A DNA stretch of 34,283 bases from Herpetosiphon sp. (GTDB lineage Bacteria > Chloroflexota > Anaerolineae > Anaerolineales > Villigracilaceae), in the NCBI GenBank assembly GCA_020717985.1, contig DYDH01000023.1:1-34283 (forward strand), read 5' to 3'. This document shows, one piece after another, positions 7,889 to 15,409 of this stretch. The notes beneath the pieces were generated by a model, which saw nothing but the letters and a program-made list of their open reading frames with translations, searched no databases and was not told the origin of the DNA. A program made the position numbers and the translations under genes. Position 1 is the stretch's first letter; every line of letters starts with the position of its first letter.

Positions 7889-8602
7889 TCACCCCGCCGC
7901 ATCTACAAAGGATTTGAACAACCTTTGCATGGGGACTTGATCTGTGAGCCATTCAGGATGCCATTGCACAGACACGGCATACGGATGGTCTGGCATTTCA
8001 ACCACTTCCACCAAGCCATCGGGTGAATATCCCGTGGCACGCAAACCCGGCGCAATATCCTTCAAACCCTGATGATGCAGGCTGTTGACATTCAACAAAG
8101 TCTCGCCAAATATTTCGGCGGAACGTGAAGTCTCATCCACGTTAACAGTGTGGACAAGGACGCGGCGCAGGTCACCCGGATAGGCGTGGTCGAGTGCGCC
8201 TTTTAATTGGTCATAAATATGTGTGTAAAGTGTGCCGCCCAAAGCCACGTTCATCACCTGTGCGCCGCGGCAGATTCCCAATACAGGTTTACCATCATTG
8301 ATTGCGGCACGCATTAAGCTGATCTCGGTTGTATCCCGCCCTTCGTCCACCTCGCCAATTCTCGGGTGGTCTGATCCGTTGAAATATTCCAGCGCCACAT
8401 CCCCGCCGCCAGAGAAGAGAATCCCTGCAACGCGCGAATATAGATCGAGGAAGTCTTCCTCCGCCAGCATGGAAGGAATGAGAATGGGAAGTCCGCCCGC
8501 CTGCACAACGGCTCTGGTATATGTGTGTTGAAGCGCGGTCAGCGGATGACCATCCGGGTCTTTGCCATTGCGTGTGGTGATACCGATCAAAGGTTTGGAC
8601 AT
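7889..8602 (-). CDS. Class I glutamine amidotransferase-like, gamma-glutamyl-GABA hydrolase family
   Basis: The 237-residue protein belongs to the peptidase C26/PuuD group, which hydrolyses gamma-glutamyl bonds such as gamma-glutamyl-GABA in putrescine breakdown. It starts MSKPLIGITTRNG, has LFSGGGDV, the nucleophile elbow GICRGAQVMN with the catalytic Cys, and near the end VSVQWHPEWL with the His and Glu of the triad. No polyamine genes are nearby, so the natural substrate is open. GGAGAT lies close upstream of the ATG. Its 3' end abuts murI. The rplS terminator separates it from the ribosomal gene upstream. Confidence 0.88.
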   Translation of the reverse strand: MSKPLIGITTRNGKDPDGHPLTALQHTYTRAVVQAGGLPILIPSMLAEEDFLDLYSRVAGILFSGGGDVALEYFNGSDHPRIGEVDEGRDTTEISLMRAAINDGKPVLGICRGAQVMNVALGGTLYTHIYDQLKGALDHAYPGDLRRVLVHTVNVDETSRSAEIFGETLLNVNSLHHQGLKDIAPGLRATGYSPDGLVEVVEMPDHPYAVSVQWHPEWLTDQVPMQRLFKSFVDAAG

Positions 8603-8618
8603 ATCATCTCCAAAACAA

Positions 8619-8655
8619 AAAGACCCTAAAAGTCTTGAAGACCTTTAGGGTCTTT
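8619..8655 (-). terminator. Rho-independent terminator of rplS
   Basis: AAAGACCCTAAA (8619-8630) pairs with TTTAGGGTCTTT (8644-8655), and the inner GTCTT/AAGAC also pairs. Read on the minus strand, the hairpin runs into TTTTTGTTTT. It ends the rplS message before the PuuD-like gene and shares a 13-base word with the glmS leader. Confidence 0.88.
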
Positions 8656-8687
8656 CTAAGAACCCTGTTGGTAAAACTTGTCGAAAC

Positions 8688-9035
8688 TTAGTCGAACTTC
8701 TGCTTGAGGCGCGCGCCCTTGCCGGTGCGGTCACGCATGAAGTACAACTGTGCGCGGCGGACTTTGCCGTGGCGTTCGACCACAATTTTGTCAATGCGCG
8801 GAGAGCGAAGCAGGAATGTGCGCTCCACACCGATGCCATTGGCAGCCATGCGACGAACAGTGAGGGATGAATCGTTGCCGCCCTTGCGCAGGCGGATCAC
8901 AATTCCCTTGAATTCCTGAATACGCTCGCGGTCACCTTCTTTGATCTTGACATGCACGCTAACTGTATCACCCGGATTCAACTGCGGGATTTTTTCGTTA
9001 ATTTTGGCCTCAACGGCCTTAATGAAGTCTGTCAT
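8688..9035 (-). CDS. rplS: 50S ribosomal protein L19
   Basis: The protein is 115 residues, the usual size for L19, which sits at the interface between the ribosomal subunits. Family features are VHVKIKEGDRERIQEFKGIVI, the RMAANGIGVERTF stretch, and IDKIVVERHGKVRRAQLYFMR with the basic C-terminal end GKGARLKQK. GGAAGAG on the minus strand precedes the ATG by a normal distance. The usual neighbours trmD, rimM and rpsP are not in the window, so the gene appears to be a single unit with its own terminator. Confidence 0.97.
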   Translation of the reverse strand: MTDFIKAVEAKINEKIPQLNPGDTVSVHVKIKEGDRERIQEFKGIVIRLRKGGNDSSLTVRRMAANGIGVERTFLLRSPRIDKIVVERHGKVRRAQLYFMRDRTGKGARLKQKFD

Positions 9036-9127
9036 TTTCGCTCTTCCTTAATTCATAATTTCATTGCGGTTTTTGAAACGCGACTGCGGAGTATAGCACG
9101 CATTTTCTGAATATACAAGACCGATTT

Positions 9128-9311
9128 CACTGGTGTTTCATGGCTGTAGCAAAGTCATCAAAACCTTAACGCGAATTTCGCGAAAAGGCGAATAACGCGA
9201 ATTATTAATAAGTTTCGCGAAAATTCGCTCACTTCGCGCTTTTCGCGTTAAGCCTTGCCGTAAAAGCAGGAGTTTGTCAATGGACTTTGCTACAACCATG
9301 CACTGGTGTTT
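9128..9311. mobile_element. MITE-like element with inverted ends and 11-bp flanking repeats
   Basis: The element proper spans 9139-9300 (162 bp). Its left end CATGGCTGTAGCAAAGTC (9139-9156) is the inverse of its right end (9283-9300) with one mismatch in 18. The exact 11-base word CACTGGTGTTT flanks it at 9128-9138 and 9301-9311, as a target-site duplication would. The inside holds nested CGCGAA/TTCGCG palindromes and CTTAACGCGAA facing TTCGCGTTAAG. No open frame of note is present, so it would depend on a transposase elsewhere. Target duplications of about this length occur in the IS4 group; that assignment is only a suggestion. Confidence 0.78.
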
Positions 9312-9334
9312 ATGGATTTCTCAAAGTGATTTAT

Positions 9335-9395
9335 GCCACAGAGTTCACAGAGAAAACCTCGGGAGAAAAACTCAAAACTCTGTGCGCTCTGTGGC
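9335..9395. repeat. Interspersed palindrome, CACAGAG type
   Basis: GCCACAGAGTTCACAGAG (9335-9352) is mirrored by CTCTGTGCGCTCTGTGGC (9378-9395), with two mismatches in the middle. It has the same design as the palindrome at 6427-6498. It lies just past the 3' end of fabF. Apart from this and the MITE-like element, the gap 9036-9410 has no recognisable content. Confidence 0.8.
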
Positions 9396-9410
9396 TTAAA
9401 CTGCGTAAGG

Positions 9411-10655
9411 TCACTGATATTTTCTAATTGCCAGCACCGCGTTATGTCCGCCAAAACCGAAGGCATTACTGATGGCGAGTGAGATATTGGATTCGCGCGC
9501 CTTGTTCGGAATGTAATCGAGGTCACATTCGGGGTCGGGGGTTTCGTAATGAATGGTGGGCGGCAGAATCCCTTCACGCACCGCCTGCACACATAAGATG
9601 GCTTCCAATGCGCCGGTTGCGCCCATCATATGTCCGGTCATGGATTTGGTGGAAGAGATCGGGGTTTTATATGCCAGGTCACCCAATGCGGCTTTCACAG
9701 CGCGTGTTTCAGATTGGTCGTTCAGGAGAGTCCCTGTGCCGTGCGCGTTGATATATCCAACATCCTCAGCATTAGCCTTCGCGGAAGACAACGCCATGCG
9801 GATGGCCGCCGCGCCGCCCGCGCCGTGTTCCTGCGGAGCGGTGACATGATAGGCGTCGGCAGTCGTGCCGTATCCAGCCAGTTCAGCCAGAATGGTTGCG
9901 CCGCGCGCCTTTGCGTCCGATTCACGTTCCAACACAAGGACAGCCCCACCCTCACCCATCACAAGCCCATCGCGGTTTTTATCAAAAGGCTGGGGCGTCA
10001 TTGAATAATCATCATTCTTGCGAGACATTGCCCCCACGCGGTCAAAGGCCGCCACGCCGGTGGATGTGATGGTGGCTTCCGCAGCGCCTGTCAACGCGGC
10101 ATCGATCATGCCGGTACGCAGCATCATCAACGCCGTGCCGATCCCGTCAGAACCGGAAGCGCAGGCCGAAGCGACAGAAAAGCACGGGCCTTTGATCCCA
10201 AACTCGATGGCGGCCATGCCCGCCCCGCCATTCGCCATCAACATGGGAATCAGGAACGGGCTGACGCGGCGCGGACCTTCCGTATGGTTCATCAAAATGG
10301 CATCCTGCAAAGATTGCAATCCGCCGATCGCCGATGAAATGATCACGCCGATGCGCCCTGAATTCGCATCTGTGATCTCCAGCCCGGACCCAAGCAAAGC
10401 CTCGCGAGCCGCCGCAATTGCGAACTGTTCAAAGCGGTCGCGCCGCCGCGCTTCCTTTGCTTCCATAAAGTTTTCGGGTTTAAATCCTTTCACTTCGGCG
10501 GCAATATGCACCTGTAAATTCGCGGCGCGCGAATCAAAAAGCGTGATCGGCGCAACGCCGGAGACGCCCGCAGTCACATTACTCCAAGTTTCCTTGACAT
10601 TCAAACCAAGAGGATTGACTGTTCCCATCCCCGTAATCACAATACGTTCCTGCAT
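9411..10655 (-). CDS. fabF: Beta-ketoacyl-[acyl-carrier-protein] synthase II
   Basis: KAS II condenses malonyl-ACP with acyl-ACP in fatty-acid elongation. The 414 residues match FabF. The start is MQERIVITGMGTVNPLG, the nucleophile lies in VASACASGSDG (Ser where many family members have Thr), and the two catalytic histidines lie in NAHGTGT and TKSMTGHMMGATGA. The C-terminus is SNAFGFGGHNAVLAIRKY. GGAGGAG precedes the ATG closely. No acyl-carrier-protein or other fab gene is beside it, so this may be a standalone copy. A KAS I role cannot be excluded from sequence alone. Confidence 0.95.
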   Translation of the reverse strand: MQERIVITGMGTVNPLGLNVKETWSNVTAGVSGVAPITLFDSRAANLQVHIAAEVKGFKPENFMEAKEARRRDRFEQFAIAAAREALLGSGLEITDANSGRIGVIISSAIGGLQSLQDAILMNHTEGPRRVSPFLIPMLMANGGAGMAAIEFGIKGPCFSVASACASGSDGIGTALMMLRTGMIDAALTGAAEATITSTGVAAFDRVGAMSRKNDDYSMTPQPFDKNRDGLVMGEGGAVLVLERESDAKARGATILAELAGYGTTADAYHVTAPQEHGAGGAAAIRMALSSAKANAEDVGYINAHGTGTLLNDQSETRAVKAALGDLAYKTPISSTKSMTGHMMGATGALEAILCVQAVREGILPPTIHYETPDPECDLDYIPNKARESNISLAISNAFGFGGHNAVLAIRKYQ

Positions 10656-10778
10656 TTCTCCTCCGACAATAATTTATAAAATGGATCTTAGCGCTTAAAA
10701 CCCCGTAAAACAAAAAACGTGACGTTGGATTTAGCCCCGCTTCAAAACGTACCCAGACCTGTTCCCCCACAATTGACA

Positions 10779-11333
10779 TTATCTCCCCTTGAAATTTTCC
10801 CGCCATTCGCGCTGCAACAAACCATAATGATATTCGCTTGTATAAACGCCGTCCGCCAAATAACTCTCCACAAAGTGAGCTTCCCTGCGGAAACCAAGTT
10901 TTTCCAATGTGCGATAGGATGCGATATTTTCCACATCGCAATCCGCAACAATACGATGCACATCCATATCTTCAAAAAGATATTCCAGCAAATGCGGAAT
11001 CACCTCGCTAATATATCCCTTGCGCCAGTGTTTTGAAGCAAGCGTAAACCCGATCCTAGCCTGCCGCGCATCATCATCTTTTATATAACATCCGATGTCA
11101 CCGATCAACTCATCTTTTTCTTTTAGCGCGATTGCGAATTGAGTCCAATCTCCCTGTTTTGGAGCCGTCCTTTCCTTCATATATGAAATAAAGGATTCAC
11201 CCTTTTCACGCGGGTATGGAATCCCCCATCCCTGATATTTCGCGACCTCCGGGTCATTATGATATGCCAAAAAAGACTCAAGATCGCCATCAATGAAATT
11301 ACGCAAAACCAAACGTGCTGTCTGTATATACAT
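10779..11333 (-). CDS. GNAT family N-acetyltransferase, RimJ/RimL type
   Basis: The 184-residue protein opens with TARLVLRNFIDGDLESF, the usual start of the RimJ/RimL branch. The acetyl-CoA site is replaced by the looser ASKHWRKGYISEVIPHLLEYLF, followed by DMDVHRIVADCDVENIASYRTLEKLGFRREA, which is the diagnostic 'N..S..L.eKLGF' end. The donor is acetyl-CoA; the acceptor is unknown. Its ATG shares bases with the moaE stop (TAATG), so its translation is probably coupled to moaE. That coupling does not by itself imply a role in molybdenum cofactor synthesis. Confidence 0.88.
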   Translation of the reverse strand: MYIQTARLVLRNFIDGDLESFLAYHNDPEVAKYQGWGIPYPREKGESFISYMKERTAPKQGDWTQFAIALKEKDELIGDIGCYIKDDDARQARIGFTLASKHWRKGYISEVIPHLLEYLFEDMDVHRIVADCDVENIASYRTLEKLGFRREAHFVESYLADGVYTSEYHYGLLQREWRENFKGR

Positions 11334-11821
11334 TATTCACCGGGCTTTGGGATGTAATCTCCCTCGACCCACTCCGCACCACTGGGACCGAATTCCTTCT
11401 TCCAGACAGGTACGATCTCCTTCAAGCGGTCTATGCCATAGCGCGCAGCATCGAACACACCTGTGTCACGGTGCGCCGCTGTGCAGGCAATTAATACTGT
11501 CGGTGTTCGGGGATACAGCCGTCCGATGCGCTGAACAATGGCAATGCCTTCGATGACAGGCCAGCGTTCACGGATCTCATCAGCGACTTGTTTCATCTTG
11601 GCTTCGGCCATGGGCACGTAGGCTTCGTATTCGAGATATTCCGTCTCATGTGCGTCGCCGCGTTTGGTCTCACCGCGCACCATCCCCGCAAAGATCGCCG
11701 CCGCGCCGGTTGATGTCAATGTGACTTGTTCCAGCAAGTCGTTCAAATCAAGTTCAGATTCGGTGATGGAGAAAATGGTTGGAAGGTTTGAGGTTGAAGG
11801 TTGCATGTTTTTCGAGGGCAT
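11333..11821 (-). CDS. moaE: Molybdopterin synthase catalytic subunit
   Basis: MoaE is the large subunit that, with thiocarboxylated MoaD, adds sulfur to precursor Z to make molybdopterin. Family features: GAAAIFAGMVRGETKRG, YLEYEAYVPMAEAKM, IVQRIGRLYP, and the C-terminal VWKKEFGPSGAEWVEGD with the conserved Lys. Alternative starts are TTG at 11827 and ATG at 11806; none has a good ribosome site, and the N-terminal residues MQPSTSNLP come from a CAACCTTCAACC-like repeat. It lies about 30 bases downstream of moaD on the same strand. Confidence 0.93.
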   Translation of the reverse strand: MPSKNMQPSTSNLPTIFSITESELDLNDLLEQVTLTSTGAAAIFAGMVRGETKRGDAHETEYLEYEAYVPMAEAKMKQVADEIRERWPVIEGIAIVQRIGRLYPRTPTVLIACTAAHRDTGVFDAARYGIDRLKEIVPVWKKEFGPSGAEWVEGDYIPKPGE

Positions 11822-11856
11822 CCACAAGACAAGTGAGCCGTTGGACTCTAAAATAA

Positions 11857-12105
11857 TTATCCACCAGAGACGGGTGGGAACATACCGATCTCCGCATTCG
11901 GCGGGACGATGGCTTCATCAAATGCGTATTCGCGATTGATGGTGATCAACACCGAATGCATGGATTCTTTCAAGTTGGGGTAATCTGTGGACAGTTTATC
12001 CTTCAAGCCCTGAATGGTCAGGTCAACGGGAATATCAAGCTCAAGGGTTTTCGCCCCCGCACGGTCGCGGATGGTTGCAAAAAATAAAAGTTTTATGTGA
12101 TTCAT
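11857..12105 (-). CDS. moaD: Molybdopterin synthase sulfur-carrier subunit
   Basis: The 82-residue ubiquitin-fold protein has the MoaD pattern: IKLLFFATIRDRAGA at the N-terminus, a middle EYAFDEAIVPPNAEIGMFPP, and the C-terminal Gly-Gly (PVSGG) that is adenylated by MoeB and carries the thiocarboxylate. Length and ending are typical. It sits between moaC and moaE on the minus strand. Confidence 0.93.
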   Translation of the reverse strand: MNHIKLLFFATIRDRAGAKTLELDIPVDLTIQGLKDKLSTDYPNLKESMHSVLITINREYAFDEAIVPPNAEIGMFPPVSGG

Positions 12106-12123
12106 GAAAATCCTTTACGATAA

Positions 12124-12200
12124 AGTGAGAAGTGAGAAGTGAGAAGTGAGAAGTGAGAATCTTGAATGTCATTCCTTTTTACTTCTTACTTTTTACTTTC
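12124..12200. repeat. GTGAGAA tandem repeat spacer
   Basis: Between moaD and moaC, the unit AGTGAGA repeats about five times (12126-12158), followed by the roughly inverse ACTTCTTACTTTTTACTTT (12180-12199). It resembles the spacers at 4442-4555 and 13495-13600. Confidence 0.8.
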
Positions 12201-12201
12201 C

Positions 12202-12678
12202 TTACTCATTTACAATGTCACCTGATTGACCGCCATGTTTCTCGACCAGGCGGATATTCTGAATCCGCATGGTCTTTTCAGCGGCTTTGGCCATGTCATA
12301 CACAGTCAGCGCAGCCACGGAGACAGCGGTCAGCGCTTCCATCTCCACGCCAGTTTTGCCGGTCACTTTGGCGGTGGCGGTAATGACCACGCCAGGGATG
12401 GATTCATCGAGAGCGAGGTCAACATCCACTTTGGAGAGGAAAAGCGGATGACACAACGGGATCAACTCTGAGGTGCGTTTTGCGGCGCTGATGCCCGCAA
12501 TCTGCGCCACGGTCAACACATCCCCTTTTTTGATCTGTCCAGCGCGGATCAGGTCAAACGTCTCTTGTTTCATGTGGACTTCGCCGCGCGCAACGGCAAT
12601 ACGTTCAGTATCCGCCTTCGCACCCACATCCACCATATGTGCGCGGCCTTGTTCATCAAGATGAGTCAATTTGGACAT
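12202..12678 (-). CDS. moaC: Cyclic pyranopterin monophosphate synthase
   Basis: MoaC completes the GTP to cyclic pyranopterin monophosphate step begun by MoaA. The 158-residue protein starts [19 protein letters not shown] and contains [27 protein letters not shown] and the catalytic-region block [25 protein letters not shown], ending near the conserved GG of KHGGQSGD. I prefer the ATG at 12678 over the in-frame start at 12714, because the shorter form begins at the normal family start and the longer one overlaps the divergent scpA. No moaA is in the window. Confidence 0.95.
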   Translation of the reverse strand: MSKLTHLDEQGRAHMVDVGAKADTERIAVARGEVHMKQETFDLIRAGQIKKGDVLTVAQIAGISAAKRTSELIPLCHPLFLSKVDVDLALDESIPGVVITATAKVTGKTGVEMEALTAVSVAALTVYDMAKAAEKTMRIQNIRLVEKHGGQSGDIVNE

Positions 12679-12697
12679 GGTCAGGATTATACACTGG

Positions 12698-12703
12698 TAT
12701 AAT
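12698..12703 (+). promoter_or_regulatory. -10 box of scpA, leaderless transcript likely
   Basis: TATAAT ends only nine bases before the scpA ATG (12713), so transcription would begin at or next to the start codon. A TTGGAC at 12671-12676 is too far away (21 bases) to be a good -35 box. Confidence 0.5.
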
Positions 12704-12712
12704 TCGCGCGCC

Positions 12713-13486
12713 ATGGAAAACCTGTTGGGACATCAAATCACCGGCTACAAGGTGCAGACCCCCGTCTACGAGGGTCCGCTTGACTTGTTGCTCAGCCTGA
12801 TCGAGCGCGCCGAATTAAATATCACCGCCATTTCACTTGCAACGGTCACAGATCAATATCTATCCTATTTACACGGGCTGGAACAAATGAAGCCCGATGA
12901 AATATCATCGTTCCTGGTGATCGCTGCAAAACTGGTGCAGATCAAATCAGAGGCCTTACTGCCGCGTCCGATCGAGCGCGAGCCTGGCGAAGAAGACCCT
13001 GGCACGGAACTGGTCGAATTGTTGATCCTGTACAAACGCTATAAGGAAATCGCGGGCTGGCTGGTGGAGCGGCAGGAAAATAATTTGCGCACACACTTAC
13101 GCGTTGCCCCGCCTCCCAAAGTCGAAGCGAAACTCGATCTCTCCAACCTGACACTTGAAGGTCTGCTCGCCGCCGCAGAATCCGCTTTTTCAAAAGGCAA
13201 GAAAAAAGAGGCGCTTGGCACAATTATCACAGCGCCACGCGTGACCATCCGCGAGAAGATCGAATACATCACCAGGACAATGAAACATATCCAGCGCATG
13301 ACCTTCAGCGGCTTGATCACCGACAAAGCCACGCGCATCGAGATCGTGGTCACGTTTTTGGCGATGCTTGAATTGATCAAACGCTATCATATTTCGGCGG
13401 TTCAAAATGAATTGTTTGGGGAAATCGAGTTCGAGAAAATGGGCGATTGGAAGGATGATGAAGAGATTGAAATTGAGTTTGAGTAG
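12713..13486 (+). CDS. scpA: Segregation and condensation protein A
   Basis: ScpA is the kleisin that bridges SMC heads in the chromosome-compacting SMC-ScpAB complex. The 257-residue protein shows the kleisin N-terminus [36 protein letters not shown], then [20 protein letters not shown], and the C-terminal winged helix with [30 protein letters not shown] chose the ATG at 12713; a farther in-frame start would cross the -10 box and moaC. No scpB follows, which is unusual since the two are commonly adjacent. It is divergent from moaC. Confidence 0.94.
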   Translation: MENLLGHQITGYKVQTPVYEGPLDLLLSLIERAELNITAISLATVTDQYLSYLHGLEQMKPDEISSFLVIAAKLVQIKSEALLPRPIEREPGEEDPGTELVELLILYKRYKEIAGWLVERQENNLRTHLRVAPPPKVEAKLDLSNLTLEGLLAAAESAFSKGKKKEALGTIITAPRVTIREKIEYITRTMKHIQRMTFSGLITDKATRIEIVVTFLAMLELIKRYHISAVQNELFGEIEFEKMGDWKDDEEIEIEFE

Positions 13487-13494
13487 TGGGGGAA

Positions 13495-13600
13495 CGAGTA
13501 ACGAGTAATAAGTGAGAAGTAAAAAGTTGAAGATTAGAAACGGGTGTAGCGATGATCGCTACACCCGTTTCACTTTTTACTCATTTCTTGTTACTTATCA
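13495..13600. terminator. Nested palindrome between convergent scpA and amine oxidase genes
   Basis: A perfect 17-bp stem, GAAACGGGTGTAGCGAT (13537-13553) with 13555-13571, has a one-base centre. Around it lie the inverse simple repeats AGTAATAAGTGAGAAGTAAAAAGT and ACTTTTTACTCATTTC, so the palindrome extends outward. It sits between two genes that end toward each other and may act as a two-way terminator. Confidence 0.7.
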
Positions 13601-15033
13601 CTTGCCAACCCCGCCGCAGCAACACCTGACAAATACGCGCCATGCACGGTGGCGGGATACTCCCGGCTTGTGGCTTCACCCGCAAAGAACAGCACATCGC
13701 TCACTGGTTCGAACAAGGCATCATAATCTTCACCGGTCGCAAAAGGCGGAATGTGTGAATACGAACCAAACGCGAGCGGATCTTTACCCCAACGCGTAAT
13801 GAGAAATCCATCAGGCTCTGGAACATCATTGCCGTAGATCACGCGCAGGGTCTTCATTGCGCCAGCAATAATTTCTTCATCTGAAAGTTCTTCGATCGCG
13901 TAACCCTTTGCGCCGCCGTGAAACGCCATCAACACAGGCGCGTCAACATAGGTCTCAAAACTGAGCCAGTCGCACCACTCGCCCACCTTTTCGCCAATGT
14001 ATGAAATCGTTTCAATCCCTTCATCCCAAAAGACTTCGGAAAATTTCAAATAGACTTTATTGAGCACACCCATGTCAAGGCGGTCAATTGCGGATTGTTT
14101 TGATTCGCGGAGCGGCGGATCAAACTTAACTTCGGCCTGTTTCAACACCCCAAGCGGAAACGTGACGATGGCTTTATCTGCCACAAACGCACCCGACGGA
14201 GTTTCCACGCCTACGCCGTCTGCGCCGTAGGAAATGCCAGTCACATTGACATTCAATCGAATATCCAAACCTTTTGCCAGCCCGTCTGTGATCTGGTTGT
14301 AGCCGCCGGGGAAGACAACTTGATCGCCGCCGAATTCTTCATCCTGATCCCATTCCCAAAGGGACAGGGCATCGGGGTCAGCGCCCACCTCCAGCGCAAA
14401 GTTGCCTTGAATGACAAATTGCAATCGGTGCAACTCTTCAGGGGAAAAGTTGTATCTGGCGATGACCTGATCGAACGCCTGTTGTAGCGGCATATCTTCA
14501 TCGGTATCATCTTGCATTTGCGCGACTTCATCATAAATGGATTCAAACAAGTCTTCCATCATTACATATTCTGAATCGGGAATTTCGCTTCCGTCAAAAT
14601 TATAGACAACGCCGTTATCTTCGTTCGTGACCACGGTCTGTGCGTCAAACTCTTTGGCAAGTTTGGCAATGGGATTCCCCTTTACGCCGTGAATCCAGGA
14701 TGCGCCAAGATCGAGCGGCAAGCCAAGGGAAGTATCTGTCCATAGACGGCCGCCGATGCGGTCACGGGCTTCGAGGACGATCACACGCAAACCTTTATCC
14801 ACAAGAGTGCGGGCGGCGGCAAGACCGGCAATACCCGCGCCGAGGACAAGCACATCCGCTTCGCGCGGCCCTGCGTCAGCTTGAGGAATGTCAGTTGGCT
14901 CCGCCACAGAATCAGACCCGGGGGTCGGAGGAGGATGCGGGGTTTCAATCATCCCACACGACAATGCGATCATGGAGGCGGTCCCAATGGATGCCGCTTT
15001 CAAAAAGTCACGCCTGGTAAATTTTCTTCTCAT
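13591..15033 (-). CDS. Tat-exported flavin monoamine oxidase family lipoprotein
   Basis: The 480-residue protein begins [17 protein letters not shown], a twin-arginine signal, and has a possible lipobox with Cys26 in ALSCG followed by a Pro-rich linker, so a folded FAD enzyme is probably exported and tethered. The Rossmann motif [17 protein letters not shown], then [14 protein letters not shown] and GASWIHG, are those of the amine oxidase/polyamine oxidase family; near the C-terminus [22 protein letters not shown] closes the FAD site. The substrate is unknown. GGAG precedes the ATG at 15033. The gene overlaps the end of the VanZ-like gene. Confidence 0.92.
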   Translation of the reverse strand: MRRKFTRRDFLKAASIGTASMIALSCGMIETPHPPPTPGSDSVAEPTDIPQADAGPREADVLVLGAGIAGLAAARTLVDKGLRVIVLEARDRIGGRLWTDTSLGLPLDLGASWIHGVKGNPIAKLAKEFDAQTVVTNEDNGVVYNFDGSEIPDSEYVMMEDLFESIYDEVAQMQDDTDEDMPLQQAFDQVIARYNFSPEELHRLQFVIQGNFALEVGADPDALSLWEWDQDEEFGGDQVVFPGGYNQITDGLAKGLDIRLNVNVTGISYGADGVGVETPSGAFVADKAIVTFPLGVLKQAEVKFDPPLRESKQSAIDRLDMGVLNKVYLKFSEVFWDEGIETISYIGEKVGEWCDWLSFETYVDAPVLMAFHGGAKGYAIEELSDEEIIAGAMKTLRVIYGNDVPEPDGFLITRWGKDPLAFGSYSHIPPFATGEDYDALFEPVSDVLFFAGEATSREYPATVHGAYLSGVAAAGLASDK

Positions 15034-15397
15034 GTTTTCTCCAATAAATAAAATACAGCCAAAGCCCAAACATCGAGCCGAGATTATCAAAGACCAGCAC
15101 ATCCATGGCAGAAGCATTCCGACCAGTTACAAAGGATTGGTGAAACTCATCGGTGAAGGAGAAAAGTAAAGCCAGAAGCCAGGCAAGCCAGTATTTTTTA
15201 TTGTCGTATTTGAAGAAGTGAAAATATGACAATGCCAGCAGTCCATAGCCGATCATGTGTCCAATTTTTTTGATGACATAATCCCAATCCAAAAAACTGG
15301 GCAGGTTATCGCCAGGCTGTGACGAGAACGCGAAGATCGCAAGCATAAAGAAAAGCGACGGAAACCAACGCGGTACAATTGAAAGAAGTTTTTTCAT
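15008..15397 (-). CDS. VanZ-like membrane protein
   Basis: The 129-residue protein has about four membrane segments and the VanZ-family signature near its end: [31 protein letters not shown], the E-x2-Q...GR...D...N-x-G pattern. VanZ itself confers low teicoplanin resistance, but most family members, including small ones like this, have no known function. I chose the ATG at 15397 ([11 protein letters not shown]), a normal membrane-protein start. It overlaps the downstream amine oxidase by 26 bases. Its start lies 12 bases from the divergent pabBC start. Confidence 0.85.
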   Translation of the reverse strand: MKKLLSIVPRWFPSLFFMLAIFAFSSQPGDNLPSFLDWDYVIKKIGHMIGYGLLALSYFHFFKYDNKKYWLAWLLALLFSFTDEFHQSFVTGRNASAMDVLVFDNLGSMFGLWLYFIYWRKHEKKIYQA

Positions 15398-15409
15398 GTT
15401 GAGGCTGCC

